Shown piece after piece: positions 8,488-18,700 of a stretch of DNA of 47,246 bases. The notes under the pieces are model-generated. The model made no database searches. It was not told where the DNA came from and was given only the letters and a program-made list of their open reading frames with translations. Location of the stretch: positions 1 to 47,246 of the forward strand of contig JAUIFC010000009.1 of the NCBI GenBank assembly GCA_030429455.1, read 5' to 3'. Within the stretch, counting starts at the first letter, position 1. Every line of letters begins with the position of its first letter. The stretch comes from Bacteroidia bacterium. GTDB lineage: Bacteria > Bacteroidota > Bacteroidia > Flavobacteriales > Flavobacteriaceae. The position numbers were made by a program, and so were the translations under genes.

Positions 8488-9408
8488 TCAATTTAAATTC
8501 TTTCTAAAATCATTTGGACTCATTTTCGTCTTTTTTTTAAACATCTTACTGAAATACTGTGGATACTCAAATCCTAATCCATAGGCAATTTCACTTGCGC
8601 TGTCTTTAGAGTTTAAAAGTCGGTTCTTTGCTTTTTCGATGATAAAATGATGAATATGGTCTTGTGTACTTCGTCCGGTTTCTTTTCGCAATAAATCACT
8701 TAAGTATTTAGGCGACATGTTCATTGCTTCGCCACAATACTGGACAGATGGAATTCCTAATTCTTGATGTTTGTTCTCTTGATAATAGGTTTTCAGCAAG
8801 TGTTCAAAATCGCTGACCACATCTTGATTAAGATTGGTCCGTGTATAAAATTGCCTGTCGTAAAATCTCAAACAGTAGTTGAGTAGCAATTCTAAATTTG
8901 AAATGATCAGTGTTTGGCTATGGGCATCCAAATTGTTGCTAAACTCCCTTTTAATGGTTTCGCAAATTTGTGTCACTGTTTGCCTTTCCTCTTCGGATAG
9001 ATGCAATGCTTCGTTGGATGCATATGAAAAGAAAGAATATTTTTCAATAGTTTTACTTAGTTCCGATTTTCGAATCAAATCGGGGTGAAACGCCAAGGTC
9101 CAGCCTTTATCTTCTGTATTTACGCCTTCCCTTTTAAACTCCAAAACCTGATGTGGTGCTGTAAATACCATCGTACCTTCTTGATAATCGTAGGAATTTC
9201 TTCCATAATTGACAATGGTAAAAGGGCAACTGTCTTTTAAACTGATTTGATACAGACCTAAAGCATACTTTTGATGGTCTAAGTTTATATTTAAGTTGGC
9301 ATCAGCCAAACGAATAAGAGAAATAAGCGGGTGTTTTGGCTTTTCTAAGCCCAAAAAAGCGTGTACTTCTGAAATACTTTCTATATGGATTATATCTTTC
9401 ATCTTCAT
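8488..9408 (-). CDS. AraC-family transcriptional regulator
   Basis: A 306-aa regulator. The N-terminal 190 residues form a cupin-like sensing region without a recognised ligand motif. The last 100 carry the double helix-turn-helix of AraC/XylS proteins, including AMNMSPKYLSDLLRKETG (first HTH) and SASEIAYGLGFEYPQYFSKMFKKKTKMSPNDFRK (second HTH, with the family signature). It is the last gene of an apparent three-gene unit, 14 bp after the MBL-fold hydrolase, so it probably autoregulates or controls the SDR-MBL pair. An ATG two codons in is an equally good start. Confidence in family is high; the effector is unknown. Confidence 0.92.
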   Translation of the reverse strand: MKMKDIIHIESISEVHAFLGLEKPKHPLISLIRLADANLNINLDHQKYALGLYQISLKDSCPFTIVNYGRNSYDYQEGTMVFTAPHQVLEFKREGVNTEDKGWTLAFHPDLIRKSELSKTIEKYSFFSYASNEALHLSEEERQTVTQICETIKREFSNNLDAHSQTLIISNLELLLNYCLRFYDRQFYTRTNLNQDVVSDFEHLLKTYYQENKHQELGIPSVQYCGEAMNMSPKYLSDLLRKETGRSTQDHIHHFIIEKAKNRLLNSKDSASEIAYGLGFEYPQYFSKMFKKKTKMSPNDFRKNLN

Positions 9409-9422
9409 TAAGCGCTAAAGTA

Positions 9423-10556
9423 TTATAAGGATTCCCACCAATTCGAATACGATTTAGTGTCGTTTTTAATACGGATTTCTTGACCAATTTCTGGTGTAAT
9501 GATATCCAAATTAATTGCTTTTGCTTTTGCTTTCACTCTTGTGATTGGATCTGTCCAAGAATGCAAGGCCAATTTAAAACTTGCCCAATGTATGGGCATG
9601 ATTCGCTTTGCTTTGATGTCTCTTCCGGCCAAAGCTGTCTCTTCTGGCATCATGTGAATGTCCGACCACATTTTATTATATTGTCCACATTCCATTAGCC
9701 CAATATCAAAAGGCCCAAACTTTTCCCCGATGGTTTTAAAGTGCTTCGAATAGCCACTGTCTCCACTGAAAAAGATATTTTCATTTTTAGACTTGATTAC
9801 CCAAGAAGCCCATAATGTCGTCTGGCGCGTACCAAATTTTCGTCCTGAAAAATGTTGCGCTGGTGTACAAACTAAATCTATCCCATCAAAACTTGCATTC
9901 TGCCACCAGTCTAATTCGGTAATATTTTGCTGAGTGACACCCCAAGCTTTTAAATGTGAACCAACACCTAAAGGCACATAAAAATGAGAAACCTTATCTT
10001 TAATTTTCAAAACAGACTCATAATCCAAATGGTCGTAATGGTCATGTGAGTAAATTACGGCATCGATTTTAGGGAGTTTTTCAATTTCAATTGGAAAAGA
10101 GCTGTTGAATCGGTTTGTCCCTAAAAGCGGATGTGGAGCGGCAACCTTGCTAAACATCGGGTCTATTAAAATCGTTTTCCCATCCATTTGCAACACAAAT
10201 GAGGAATGGCCAAACCAAAATAATCGTGCTTCACCTTTGTAATTGGCAAGATGTAATGAATCTACTTGTTTTACTTTCAGATTTTTATCCGGTCTTCCAT
10301 TGGGTACTTTGGTAGTGAAAAATTTATAAGCTAAACCCATCGTTTCCGAAAAACTCAACTCTTTTGGAACGGGATTTTTATTAAAAAATTTTCCTGCTTT
10401 ATATTGATTGGATTTTGCATATTCCAATTGGTCTTCTTTTGAAATTGAACCCCCAAAACTTGGATAAAAATTGGTAAATAAGACGTAAAATACGACCAAT
10501 ACACCTATTATAGAAAGTACTGTAATCATCATTTTTTTAAGGATTTTCTTAAACAT
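9423..10556 (-). CDS. Membrane-anchored MBL-fold metallohydrolase (NAPE-PLD/RomA-like)
   Basis: A 377-aa metallo-β-lactamase-fold hydrolase. Residues 10-29 are a single N-terminal hydrophobic helix, so the enzyme is probably anchored with its catalytic domain outside the cytoplasm. The metal-binding motif is SHDHYDHLD (HxHxDH). Further ligands are supplied by the CTPAQHFSGR, FFSGDSGYS and MPIHWASF motifs. LFWFGHSSFVLQMDGKTILIDP is the typical start of the domain in the UPF0173/L-ascorbate-6-phosphate lactonase and NAPE-phospholipase D group. The substrate cannot be inferred from sequence. It starts 1 bp after the SDR stop and is followed closely by the AraC gene, so the three are probably co-transcribed. 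Confidence 0.9.
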   Translation of the reverse strand: MFKKILKKMMITVLSIIGVLVVFYVLFTNFYPSFGGSISKEDQLEYAKSNQYKAGKFFNKNPVPKELSFSETMGLAYKFFTTKVPNGRPDKNLKVKQVDSLHLANYKGEARLFWFGHSSFVLQMDGKTILIDPMFSKVAAPHPLLGTNRFNSSFPIEIEKLPKIDAVIYSHDHYDHLDYESVLKIKDKVSHFYVPLGVGSHLKAWGVTQQNITELDWWQNASFDGIDLVCTPAQHFSGRKFGTRQTTLWASWVIKSKNENIFFSGDSGYSKHFKTIGEKFGPFDIGLMECGQYNKMWSDIHMMPEETALAGRDIKAKRIMPIHWASFKLALHSWTDPITRVKAKAKAINLDIITPEIGQEIRIKNDTKSYSNWWESL

Positions 10557-10557
10557 A

Positions 10558-11376
10558 CTATTTAAATTGACTTAAAATCATCTTGTCATATAAACGATCG
10601 CCAAACCACTTTCTAATGGCTATCGCTGGTTTGGCCATATACCCTTTGACATATCTAGTTTTAGGTTTTTTGTCAGTTGCTGCTTTTGCAATGGTTTGTC
10701 CTAAAGCATCAACATCGGTTAGGCTATCGTTAGTATAGGCTTTATGCATTCCATCAGCAACTTTATTGGCAAATTCTGAATAGGCTCCCTTACTCGATCT
10801 TTTTCTAAGATTATCAGCTGCAATGGTTCCCCAAGGTGTTTTTATTCCTCCTGGTTCTACAACAACTACGTCGATTCCAAAAGGTTTTACCTCTAATCGA
10901 AGGCAATCGCTCCATCCTTCAACGGCATGTTTGGTGGCATGATACCAAGCGCCAAGAGGTGTATAAATCTTTCCACCCATCGAGGATATATTTACTATTC
11001 TTCCGTATTTGTGCTCTCTCATTTTAGGTAAAGCTAATTGAGTAATTCTAGCCATTCCGAACATATTGACTTCAAATTGGCGTTTGGCTTCTTGTATAGA
11101 AACATCTTCAACCGCACCGTATGAGCCATAACCTGCGTTATTAATCAAAACGTCTAAACGTCCTTCTTTAGTTATAATATCATCAATGCATGTAACGATA
11201 GACGCATCAATGGTTAAATCTAAGGATAAAATTGAAATTCCCGATGCTTTTAGGTCTTGCATTTCCTCTAGACGTCTCGCTGCGCCATAAACGATATGGC
11301 CTTGTTTATGCAATATTCGAGCTGTGGATTTACCCATTCCTGATGACGCTCCTGTTACTAACACTACTTTTTTCAT
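10558..11376 (-). CDS. Short-chain dehydrogenase/reductase
   Basis: A 272-aa classical SDR. The nucleotide-binding motif TGASSGMGKS is at residues 8-17, the structural NNAGYG motif follows, and the catalytic Ser (NISSMGG) and Tyr-x-x-x-Lys (YHATK) are present. AARR after the second strand suggests NADP(H) preference. It resembles the oxidoreductases that Bacteroidota annotations list as 'SDR family, YwrO/DltE-like', but the substrate is not predictable. It is the first gene of the SDR-MBL-AraC unit. Transcription presumably starts in the spacer above it, where a -7-like TAATTTTG (complement of 11402-11409) and a TTGTATACAA palindrome (11430-11439) lie. Confidence 0.92.
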   Translation of the reverse strand: MKKVVLVTGASSGMGKSTARILHKQGHIVYGAARRLEEMQDLKASGISILSLDLTIDASIVTCIDDIITKEGRLDVLINNAGYGSYGAVEDVSIQEAKRQFEVNMFGMARITQLALPKMREHKYGRIVNISSMGGKIYTPLGAWYHATKHAVEGWSDCLRLEVKPFGIDVVVVEPGGIKTPWGTIAADNLRKRSSKGAYSEFANKVADGMHKAYTNDSLTDVDALGQTIAKAATDKKPKTRYVKGYMAKPAIAIRKWFGDRLYDKMILSQFK

Positions 11377-11809
11377 GACTTCCTCTTTTGATTTATGAGT
11401 GCAAAATTAGAAACATAGTCAAGGGTGATTTGTATACAATTTGCAGATAATTGAATACTTTTTAAGTTACCCTTTGTTAAAAAATTATAACTATTCAGTC
11501 CTACATTAAATTTTCAAAACTATTGTAAACCAATGCTTAGTTTATTTTAACCGCTTAAGGACCGCCAAGATTTACACATGGGTCACAAAAAACTAAATTG
11601 TTGAATATAAATCCTTTGCTCTTATTTTTCTTTTGATAATCAGACAACTAAAAGAATAAAGGATACTGATTAGTTACAGTGTTATCACAATGAAGATTAT
11701 TCTCTAATAAAAATGTAATCTGTTTAATAAACTACCACTATTGAATATTGCCATTGAATAATCAAATTTGAATTTTCATGGACTTAACACAACTAGGTTT
11801 CATCAGCTT
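11377..11809. other. Gene-free spacer with candidate operator upstream of the SDR operon
   Basis: This 433-bp spacer contains no coding sequence I can support on either strand. Close to the SDR start it has a -7-like box (TAATTTTG, complement of 11402-11409) without a well-spaced -33 element. A perfect 10-bp palindrome TTGTATACAA lies at 11430-11439, at about the position expected for an operator. The rest is AT-rich with no strong hairpin. Confidence 0.4.
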
Positions 11810-12220
11810 TTAATTTTGTGAATGTATTGGTTCATACATAAACAATACAATGCCATTCGGATCGCGAATAGAAAAACTTCGATGACCCCAAGACTGATTG
11901 GTGATGTGTTGTTTGAAAGTCAAGCCTTTAGACTTATAAGTTTTGTAAAGCTTATCAACCCCTTCGACTTGAATGACCATAAACGCACCTTGAGGTGTTT
12001 TGTAATCTAAACCAGCATTTGTATGTTCCTCAGAATGCTCAGGAAGATGTAGAATTTCAATACATCCATCACCCGCTTTGAAAACAGAGCCTTTGTCATT
12101 CTCATTTCTTTCCCAAGAGAACAGCAATTCGAGTTCCAATTTATGGGCATAAAATGCGCAGGTGGCGTCGTATTTTTCTGTAAAGTAGGCAAACCGAAAT
12201 TCTCCTATGTTGGTGTGCAT
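11810..12220 (-). CDS. VOC (glyoxalase/bleomycin-resistance) family protein
   Basis: A 136-aa single-domain vicinal-oxygen-chelate protein with the βαβββ repeats of the family: AYFTEKYDATCAFYAHKLELELLFSW opens the first module and VEGVDKLYKTYKSKG the second. The end SFSIRDPNGIVLFMYEP is the signature C-terminal strand with a metal-ligand Glu. Members range from glyoxalases and dioxygenases to drug-binding proteins; no substrate can be assigned. It is transcribed alone on the minus strand, 55 bp after the small membrane-protein gene. Confidence 0.85.
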   Translation of the reverse strand: MHTNIGEFRFAYFTEKYDATCAFYAHKLELELLFSWERNENDKGSVFKAGDGCIEILHLPEHSEEHTNAGLDYKTPQGAFMVIQVEGVDKLYKTYKSKGLTFKQHITNQSWGHRSFSIRDPNGIVLFMYEPIHSQN

Positions 12221-12274
12221 TTTACATAATTTAGTTTGATTATTTATCTTTAAATGAGGATTTTCAACTGAAAA

Positions 12275-12526
12275 CTAATAGCTTATGTTTCTTTTGTCCA
12301 GTTCTTTTTTTAAGGCGTTGTAGCGTTTAGGTTTTTTTAAAAACAGATAAATCAAAAACAATGGTATTAAAAAAGTGAATCCCCAAGCACCAGCAACAGC
12401 ACCAAAAATGAGAATACCTATTAAAAACCCAATAAAAAATGCATCGAATAAAGGCGATGGTTTTATCTTTTTAAATTCAGCTAATAGTTCTTCATCGTTG
12501 AGTTGAGATAAGTCTTTTGGCTTCAT
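12275..12526 (-). CDS. Small membrane protein of unknown function
   Basis: An 83-aa protein with a hydrophilic N-terminus (KDLSQLNDEELLAEFKKIKPS), one hairpin or two short hydrophobic helices (about residues 28-64, rich in Phe, Gly and Ile) and a basic C-terminus (KKPKRYNALKKELDKR). This layout is frequent in small flavobacterial inner-membrane proteins; I do not recognise a named family. It lies between the AcuI-like reductase and the VOC gene on the same strand, with gaps of 121 and 54 bp. Confidence 0.65.
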   Translation of the reverse strand: MKPKDLSQLNDEELLAEFKKIKPSPLFDAFFIGFLIGILIFGAVAGAWGFTFLIPLFLIYLFLKKPKRYNALKKELDKRNISY

Positions 12527-12647
12527 TTTGAAACTTTATTTATTTCTACAATTATAAGCATCCACAGTTATCGTTTTCGTTATTTAATATGAAGACCTAA
12601 GAACATTCAAAAAAAATATCATTTAAGAATCTGTGATTGTTTACCTA

Positions 12648-13649
12648 TTATTCAGCAAGTTTAATGATTGTTCGACCCTTTAATTTTCCTTCCAACATAA
12701 GAGCAACTTTTTCTGCGATTCCTTCCAAAGAAATTTCGGTATGCGCCATAGCATTTTGATCTATTTCCCAATCACTTGCCAGTAACTCCCATACCTTTTT
12801 CCTGTATTCCATGGGGTAATTTTGCGAATCGATACCAATAAGTGAAACGCCTCTAAGGATAAATGGAAACACCGTTAATTCCATTTTTGGTGATGCCACA
12901 TTTCCACAACAAGTTACTACTCCCAATGGCGATGTAGACTTTATTATATTTTCCAAGATTACACCACCAACCGTATCTACTGCGCCTGCAAACAATGGTC
13001 TTAAAAGAGGTCTGTTTTTAAAATTCTTGATGTCTGACCTGAGTAAAATCTCACTTGCTCCTAAGGATAGTAAAAAATCTTTTTCGGATGCTTTACCTGT
13101 TATAGCGACTACTTCATAGCCAAGATGACTTAAAATTGAAATCGCCAAAGACCCAACACCGCCAGTTGCTCCAGACACAGCTATTTTCCCATCCTTTGGT
13201 TTTACCAATTCTGTTAATCTTAAGACAGACATACCAGCCGTCAAACCTGCAGTACCAATTAGCATTGCTGTTTTCATCGTCATGTTTTGAGGAAGTCGAA
13301 CAGCCCAAGAAGAAGGTACTTTAATGTATTCTGCAAAACCTCCATTGGTATTCATCCCTAAATCGTAACTTGTCACTATGACTTTTTCGCCTGTGGAAAA
13401 ATCTTCGCTTTTTGATTGTTCTACCACACCAACAGCATCGATTCCTGGCGTGTGTGGATATTCCTTGGTGACGCCTTTGTTTCCAGTTGCAGACAATGCG
13501 TCTTTATAATTTAAAGAACTGTAATGCACCTTTATTAAAAGTTCGTCGTCGTTGACAGTTGGTGTTTCTAGTTCTGAAACTGAGGATATAAATTCTCCGT
13601 TAATCTCCTCTACTCTAAATGCTTTATAGGTTTGTTGTATGTCTTTCAT
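12648..13649 (-). CDS. YhdH/AcuI-family quinone or acryloyl-CoA-type reductase
   Basis: A 333-aa zinc-independent medium-chain dehydrogenase. The GroES-like N-terminal domain shows SSLNYKDALSATG and PHTPGIDAVGVV. The Rossmann domain has the NADP-binding motif VSGATGGVGSLA, and the C-terminal part carries the family segment SPLGVVTCCGNVASP. Characterised relatives reduce acryloyl-CoA (AcuI) or quinone-like substrates with NADPH. The reaction here is inferred only at family level, and DMSP-linked metabolism is possible but not supported by neighbours. Single gene by spacing. Confidence 0.9.
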   Translation of the reverse strand: MKDIQQTYKAFRVEEINGEFISSVSELETPTVNDDELLIKVHYSSLNYKDALSATGNKGVTKEYPHTPGIDAVGVVEQSKSEDFSTGEKVIVTSYDLGMNTNGGFAEYIKVPSSWAVRLPQNMTMKTAMLIGTAGLTAGMSVLRLTELVKPKDGKIAVSGATGGVGSLAISILSHLGYEVVAITGKASEKDFLLSLGASEILLRSDIKNFKNRPLLRPLFAGAVDTVGGVILENIIKSTSPLGVVTCCGNVASPKMELTVFPFILRGVSLIGIDSQNYPMEYRKKVWELLASDWEIDQNAMAHTEISLEGIAEKVALMLEGKLKGRTIIKLAE

Positions 13650-13793
13650 TCGTATGATTTTATTGGTTTAAATATACGATATGAATCTATTACCATAAAA
13701 AAGATTTCTGATTAGATTAACCAAGTTGTTGTTATAAAGATTAAAAATGCTTCTTTATTCTTCAACTGTTTTTGAAGATGAAAAATTAGGTTG

Positions 13794-15443
13794 TTATTCA
13801 GGCGTTTTTTTAGAAGGAATATGACTTGAAATACCCGTATCTTTTGACAAATAGACTGTTTGAGAAGGAAAAGCAAATCCACTTCCGCTATCTTCAATAA
13901 CTTTAGCCATTTTTAGATTAAGTTCTTCTTTAATGGCTAAAAAGTCATTCCAATCGATCGCATAAATGTATGCAAATAATTCAACGATAAGGCTATCGCT
14001 TCCATAATCTACAAAACGAACTCTGGCTGGATCGGGGTTTACTTTTTCGTGTGTATCCAGCATTTCTTTAAGCCCTTTCAAGACAAATTTCATTTGATCA
14101 TGAGAAGTTTCATAACGCAAACCAATTCTTGTATTGAATAAAAATTGATCCCTGGCTGCATAATTTTCGATGAGTCTTGATGAAAAATCGGCGTTGGGAA
14201 TAGTAACTATTGTTCTGTTTAAGGTTCGTATTCGCGTTGAACGAATTCCTATTTTTTCAACAACTCCGATGGTATCACCAAACTTGCAGAAGTCGCCCAC
14301 ATTAACGGGCTGATCGAAAATAACAGATACACCGCCTACAAGATTTTCAACTGTTTTCTGTGCACCTAAAGCCAACGCAATACCACCAATTCCTAATGCG
14401 GCAATTCCTGTTGTGACGTCTAAACCAATCGTATCCAATGCAATAATAAAGGCGATAGCAAGCAAGGTAAATTTGACACTTGCTCTTACAAACAGGATTG
14501 CAGACAAGCTTGCCGTTTTGTTGTTATCTCTTAGTTTTTGTTCCCCAAAATGAAAAAGTGAATCGGCCAATAGCCAAATGAACATAAAAAGTGCTAGCCA
14601 CAAAATGAGCATGTTCACAATGCCAAAACTTTGCCGTATAATGATGGATATTTCTAGTGCTCTGGATACATAAATTAGTAAAACGACTGTGAGTACCAAC
14701 CTTAGAGGGATCAAAAAGGTTTTCAGTATTTTTCCATGACGGGAATTGTCGTAATTTTTCCAAAATTTGGTAACAAGTAGATTAATTAAATAAGTGACTA
14801 ACCAACAAGCCAAATAAGACACAAAAGCGACTAAAACCATTAACAGCCATTGGTTAATACTTGCACCATAGAATCGCTTAGAAAGAATATCTGGCAAATA
14901 TTCACTTTGGACAGTGAACTGTTCATTTTGGCTATCCAATTCGGTGAGTTGTGAAAATGTAGGTATGGAAAAGACCCAAATTTTTTGATTCTCAAAAGTT
15001 GTGAGTTGTTCCAAAAAAATGGAAATATAGGCGCCATCAACTTTTGCAGAACCTACTTTTTCAAGATTCAGTTCTATGCCATCATCTGTATAACCTTCGG
15101 AACGATCGCTAATCACACTAAGTGGTAATACACTTCCAAATCTGTTGAGCGAATTTTCAAATGATTTGAGCGACTTTGAAAGTTTTATGGAGTCGCCATA
15201 CATTTCGAAAGCTCTTATGTCGATGTATTTCGAAGCTCTGCTGTAATCCTCTTTAGCCAAAGATTTAAAAAAGCCTTTTACTGTTCCTCTAGGCGTAGAC
15301 CTTCCGTAAGGGTCTGAGGCTACTTCTTGTAAAGGTTTTTCATCATTACTTCCCAACAACTTATTAATGACCTGATAAGAATATGAATCTTGAGTAGATA
15401 ATATGCTAATGAAAAGTATAACCAATAACTTTCTAACCGACAT
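13794..15443 (-). CDS. MscS-family mechanosensitive channel with extracytoplasmic domain
   Basis: A 549-aa protein. It has a signal peptide (residues 1-22) and then a soluble region of about 175 residues that includes the RGTVKGFFKSLAKEDYSRASKYID motif common to periplasmic N-terminal extensions of flavobacterial MscS proteins. Transmembrane helices lie at about 198-226, 242-262, 272-298 and 318-338. The pore-lining helix is at 342-370 (GIAALGIGGIALALGAQKTVENLVGG), with the Gly/Ala packing of MscS TM3. The β-domain starts with FDQPVNVGDFCKFGDTIGVVEKIGIRSTRIRT. A cytoplasmic α/β tail completes the channel. Role: release of solutes on osmotic downshock. The gene stands alone. Confidence 0.93.
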   Translation of the reverse strand: MSVRKLLVILFISILSTQDSYSYQVINKLLGSNDEKPLQEVASDPYGRSTPRGTVKGFFKSLAKEDYSRASKYIDIRAFEMYGDSIKLSKSLKSFENSLNRFGSVLPLSVISDRSEGYTDDGIELNLEKVGSAKVDGAYISIFLEQLTTFENQKIWVFSIPTFSQLTELDSQNEQFTVQSEYLPDILSKRFYGASINQWLLMVLVAFVSYLACWLVTYLINLLVTKFWKNYDNSRHGKILKTFLIPLRLVLTVVLLIYVSRALEISIIIRQSFGIVNMLILWLALFMFIWLLADSLFHFGEQKLRDNNKTASLSAILFVRASVKFTLLAIAFIIALDTIGLDVTTGIAALGIGGIALALGAQKTVENLVGGVSVIFDQPVNVGDFCKFGDTIGVVEKIGIRSTRIRTLNRTIVTIPNADFSSRLIENYAARDQFLFNTRIGLRYETSHDQMKFVLKGLKEMLDTHEKVNPDPARVRFVDYGSDSLIVELFAYIYAIDWNDFLAIKEELNLKMAKVIEDSGSGFAFPSQTVYLSKDTGISSHIPSKKTPE

Positions 15444-15715
15444 TATATTTTGAATTTGATAGGTTGTGAAATTAAGATTTAAAGATACAAATTATGCATT
15501 AGATAGCTGCTCTAGACGATTCAATTTACAAATCATACCACAAACTATTTCGGATTTTTATTCTCATAGTTTTCAATTACAGGTTTAATATTTTCACTTT
15601 CTGAAAAGTTCCGCTGTAAAAGCATGTGTCTCATTCTTTCAGTGTAATACCACTATAAATTGAGTTGCGTTTTGGCTAATTTGGCTATCCGTTTACCTAA
15701 ATATCTTTCTCACAT

Positions 15716-18700
15716 TTACTCTTTACTATTTTTTCCAAAGGATTTATCAGGATAAGCAGGAACTGGAGTAACCTCTCTCGGGTCTTCAGCAATTTGTTTC
15801 TTTAAAAGATCGATAGCTGCTTCCAACTGGGCATCTTTACCATTAAATGTTTCATGAGGTAAATTATCTAAAACAATATCTGGTTCGAAACCACGACCTT
15901 CAATTAGCCATTCTCCATTTTCGCCATAAACACCATACATCGGTGCTCTCGCCACACCACCATCGGATTGACGGTTAGAACTGTTTAGCCAAATCTGTCC
16001 ACCCCAAGTACGCATTCCTATAGTCGTTCCCAAGCCAAGCTTTTTGAAACCTTCGGCAAGCGTTTCGCCATCTGAATAAGTATTTTCATTCACCAAAACC
16101 ACTATGTGTCCTCTGAAAGAATATGGCATGTTCCAATAAGGTTCACCTGAACGGCCTTTCCAATACATCCAAGCCGTTCGGATTAACTTAGATAGCACAA
16201 AACTGTCTATATTTCCACCCCAATTGTAACGCACATCTATGATAAGCCCTTTTCTGTTGAATACAGGATAAAACTCTCTGTAGAATTGACTTATGTTGGC
16301 ACTTCCCATGGCATAAAGATGCAAATAGCCAATATCTTTATTACTAGTTTCTTCAACTTTTAACCTGTTGCTGTATTCCCAATCCTCGTACCTTAACCAG
16401 AATTCACTGCCTTGAGGTTTTACAATTACTTCCTTAGTATTTTCTCCACGTTTTACAGACAAAAGAACCTGTTTACCAACCTGATTTCGAATCAATTCGC
16501 CAATATCTATTGCAGAAAGCGCATCTTTTCCATTTACCTTTGTGATGATATCTCCCTCTTTTATGTCGAGATACGGATCGTCTAGTACAGATTTTCGGTT
16601 CGGATAGTCTGGATCAACTTTGTAGATGTAGTCTATTCTGTATCCACCATTGGTTTCGTCTCTTGTCGTTTCTGCTCCTAAACTCGCCACTTGAATATTC
16701 TTGTTATCGCTTCGTGTGTCTCCGCCTCGAGCTGCCGTATGCAGTGCAGATAGTTCTCCAACCAATCTTGCGATGACATCGTTTAATTCATTTCTAGTCG
16801 TTACTCTTTCCACAAGTGGTAGATATTTGTCATACATTTTGTTCCAATCTACGCCGTGCATGTTTTTATCATAAAAATAGTCACGTTCCATTCGCCATGC
16901 ATCTTTATAAATCTGCTTCCAATCCTCCCTTGGGTTTATTGAAAATTTCCACCCTCTAAAGCTGATTTTTGCGTTGTCTAAACTTGCTTTTCCTGTTCCG
17001 GCATTGACCATGTAGTATGATCCTCCTTTTCTAATCAACATTTTCTTACCATCCTGAGTCAATTCAAATCCGCTAACAGACGTTGCTACATCTTTCACTT
17101 TTATATCTTCATTCGAGATTTTTACAACTTTAAGGTGCGATTTTGCATTTACTCCAGTTTCTCTCGCCATCATATATATGGCTTTATCATTTACTGCCAG
17201 GCCATAATAATTTCCAGCAGAAATAGGCACTTCTTCAATTCGAGTTTTAATACCTTGTTTATCGATGTTGACAACAAGCTTGCTATCTTCTTTGTCCTTT
17301 TTCCCTTTTTTCTTTTTGTCTTTCGTAGGTTTTTCTTCTTTTTTATTTTCATTCATCAACTCGTCATATTCTCTAAAGGGTGAGCGTGTTCCTTTTTTTA
17401 AGGCTACTTCGTAAAGTTTTTCACTTGCATCCCAATAAGGCTCAGGTTGACGTGTACCCCAAGGACTTCCGACCAATGTCGTGAAACTTCTGTCGGATAA
17501 GAAGTACATGAATTTTCCATCTGGACTCCATTTTGGATTAAAACTATTGGCCCGATCTGTAGTTAAATCGAAGCTTGATTGGTCTTTAACATTATAAACT
17601 TTAATCTGAGACATGGAATTTAGTGCGTTTTGAACAAATGCAACCCATTGGCTATCAGGAGACCATGAAAAGTCTCGAATTCCTTCTTGATTTGTGGATA
17701 TTTTTGTGCTTACTCCTGTCGACACATTTAGCACATACATATTTGCGTCAAGATCGTCATAAGCAATCCATTTGCCATCAGGTGACGGAATGCCTTGATA
17801 TCTTAAAATACTTCCGTCTTTAGTCATTTCTGAAATTTCACCTGAACCATTTGCAGCAAATTTTACAAACTCGAATTCTCCGCTTTGGTCTGAAAGAGAA
17901 ATGACATTTTTGCCATCATGTGAAAATAATGCATCTCGAAAACGAACCTCTTTTTGATCTGTAAACGAAACGATTCGACCTGTTTTGACAGGCACAACAA
18001 ATACACGACCTCTCGCAGTAACAACAACTTTCTCTCCCTTTGGGTCGGGATGGACAGAGGTGATGTATTGAGATGGATTTTTGTCCCATTTTTCTCGTAA
18101 TTGTTCTAAATCTGAAGCTAGTCGAATATCAAGCTTGTTGTAACTTCCAGTTGAAATATCCAAAAGCCATAAATCTGCTGCATGTTGATAGACGATTTTC
18201 CCGTTATCTATATTTGCATATCTCACGTCGTATTCATCGTGCTTAGTGTGCTGTTTTAGGTCTTTTCCATTCATATCCATTGACCAGATGTTCATTATAC
18301 CATCTCTGTCTGTAATAAAATACACTCTTCCTTCGTGCCACATAGGCTTATGGCTTTCGCCATCGTAATCTGTTGTTAGTTTTACAGCTTCGTTTTTACC
18401 ATCAAATTTCCAAATCTGACGGGCTGTTCCACCGACATAACGTTTAGCTGCATCGCCATGATCGGCAGGTCTGACAAAAAACCAAACACCATTTTCGCCT
18501 TGAACACCTTCACTAGCTTGATAAAGAGGCACAACGCTTTTTACTTTAGTATCCAAATCTATAGTGACCAATTGTTCGTCTGGTAGTTTGTTATAGGCTT
18601 GAGTCTGGTAAACAATTTTGCCATTTGGCGTCCAACTGCTTAAGGTAGAGTTATCAGATTCATAAGTCCAGCGTGTCGTAAGTCCTCCGTCTATCGGCAT

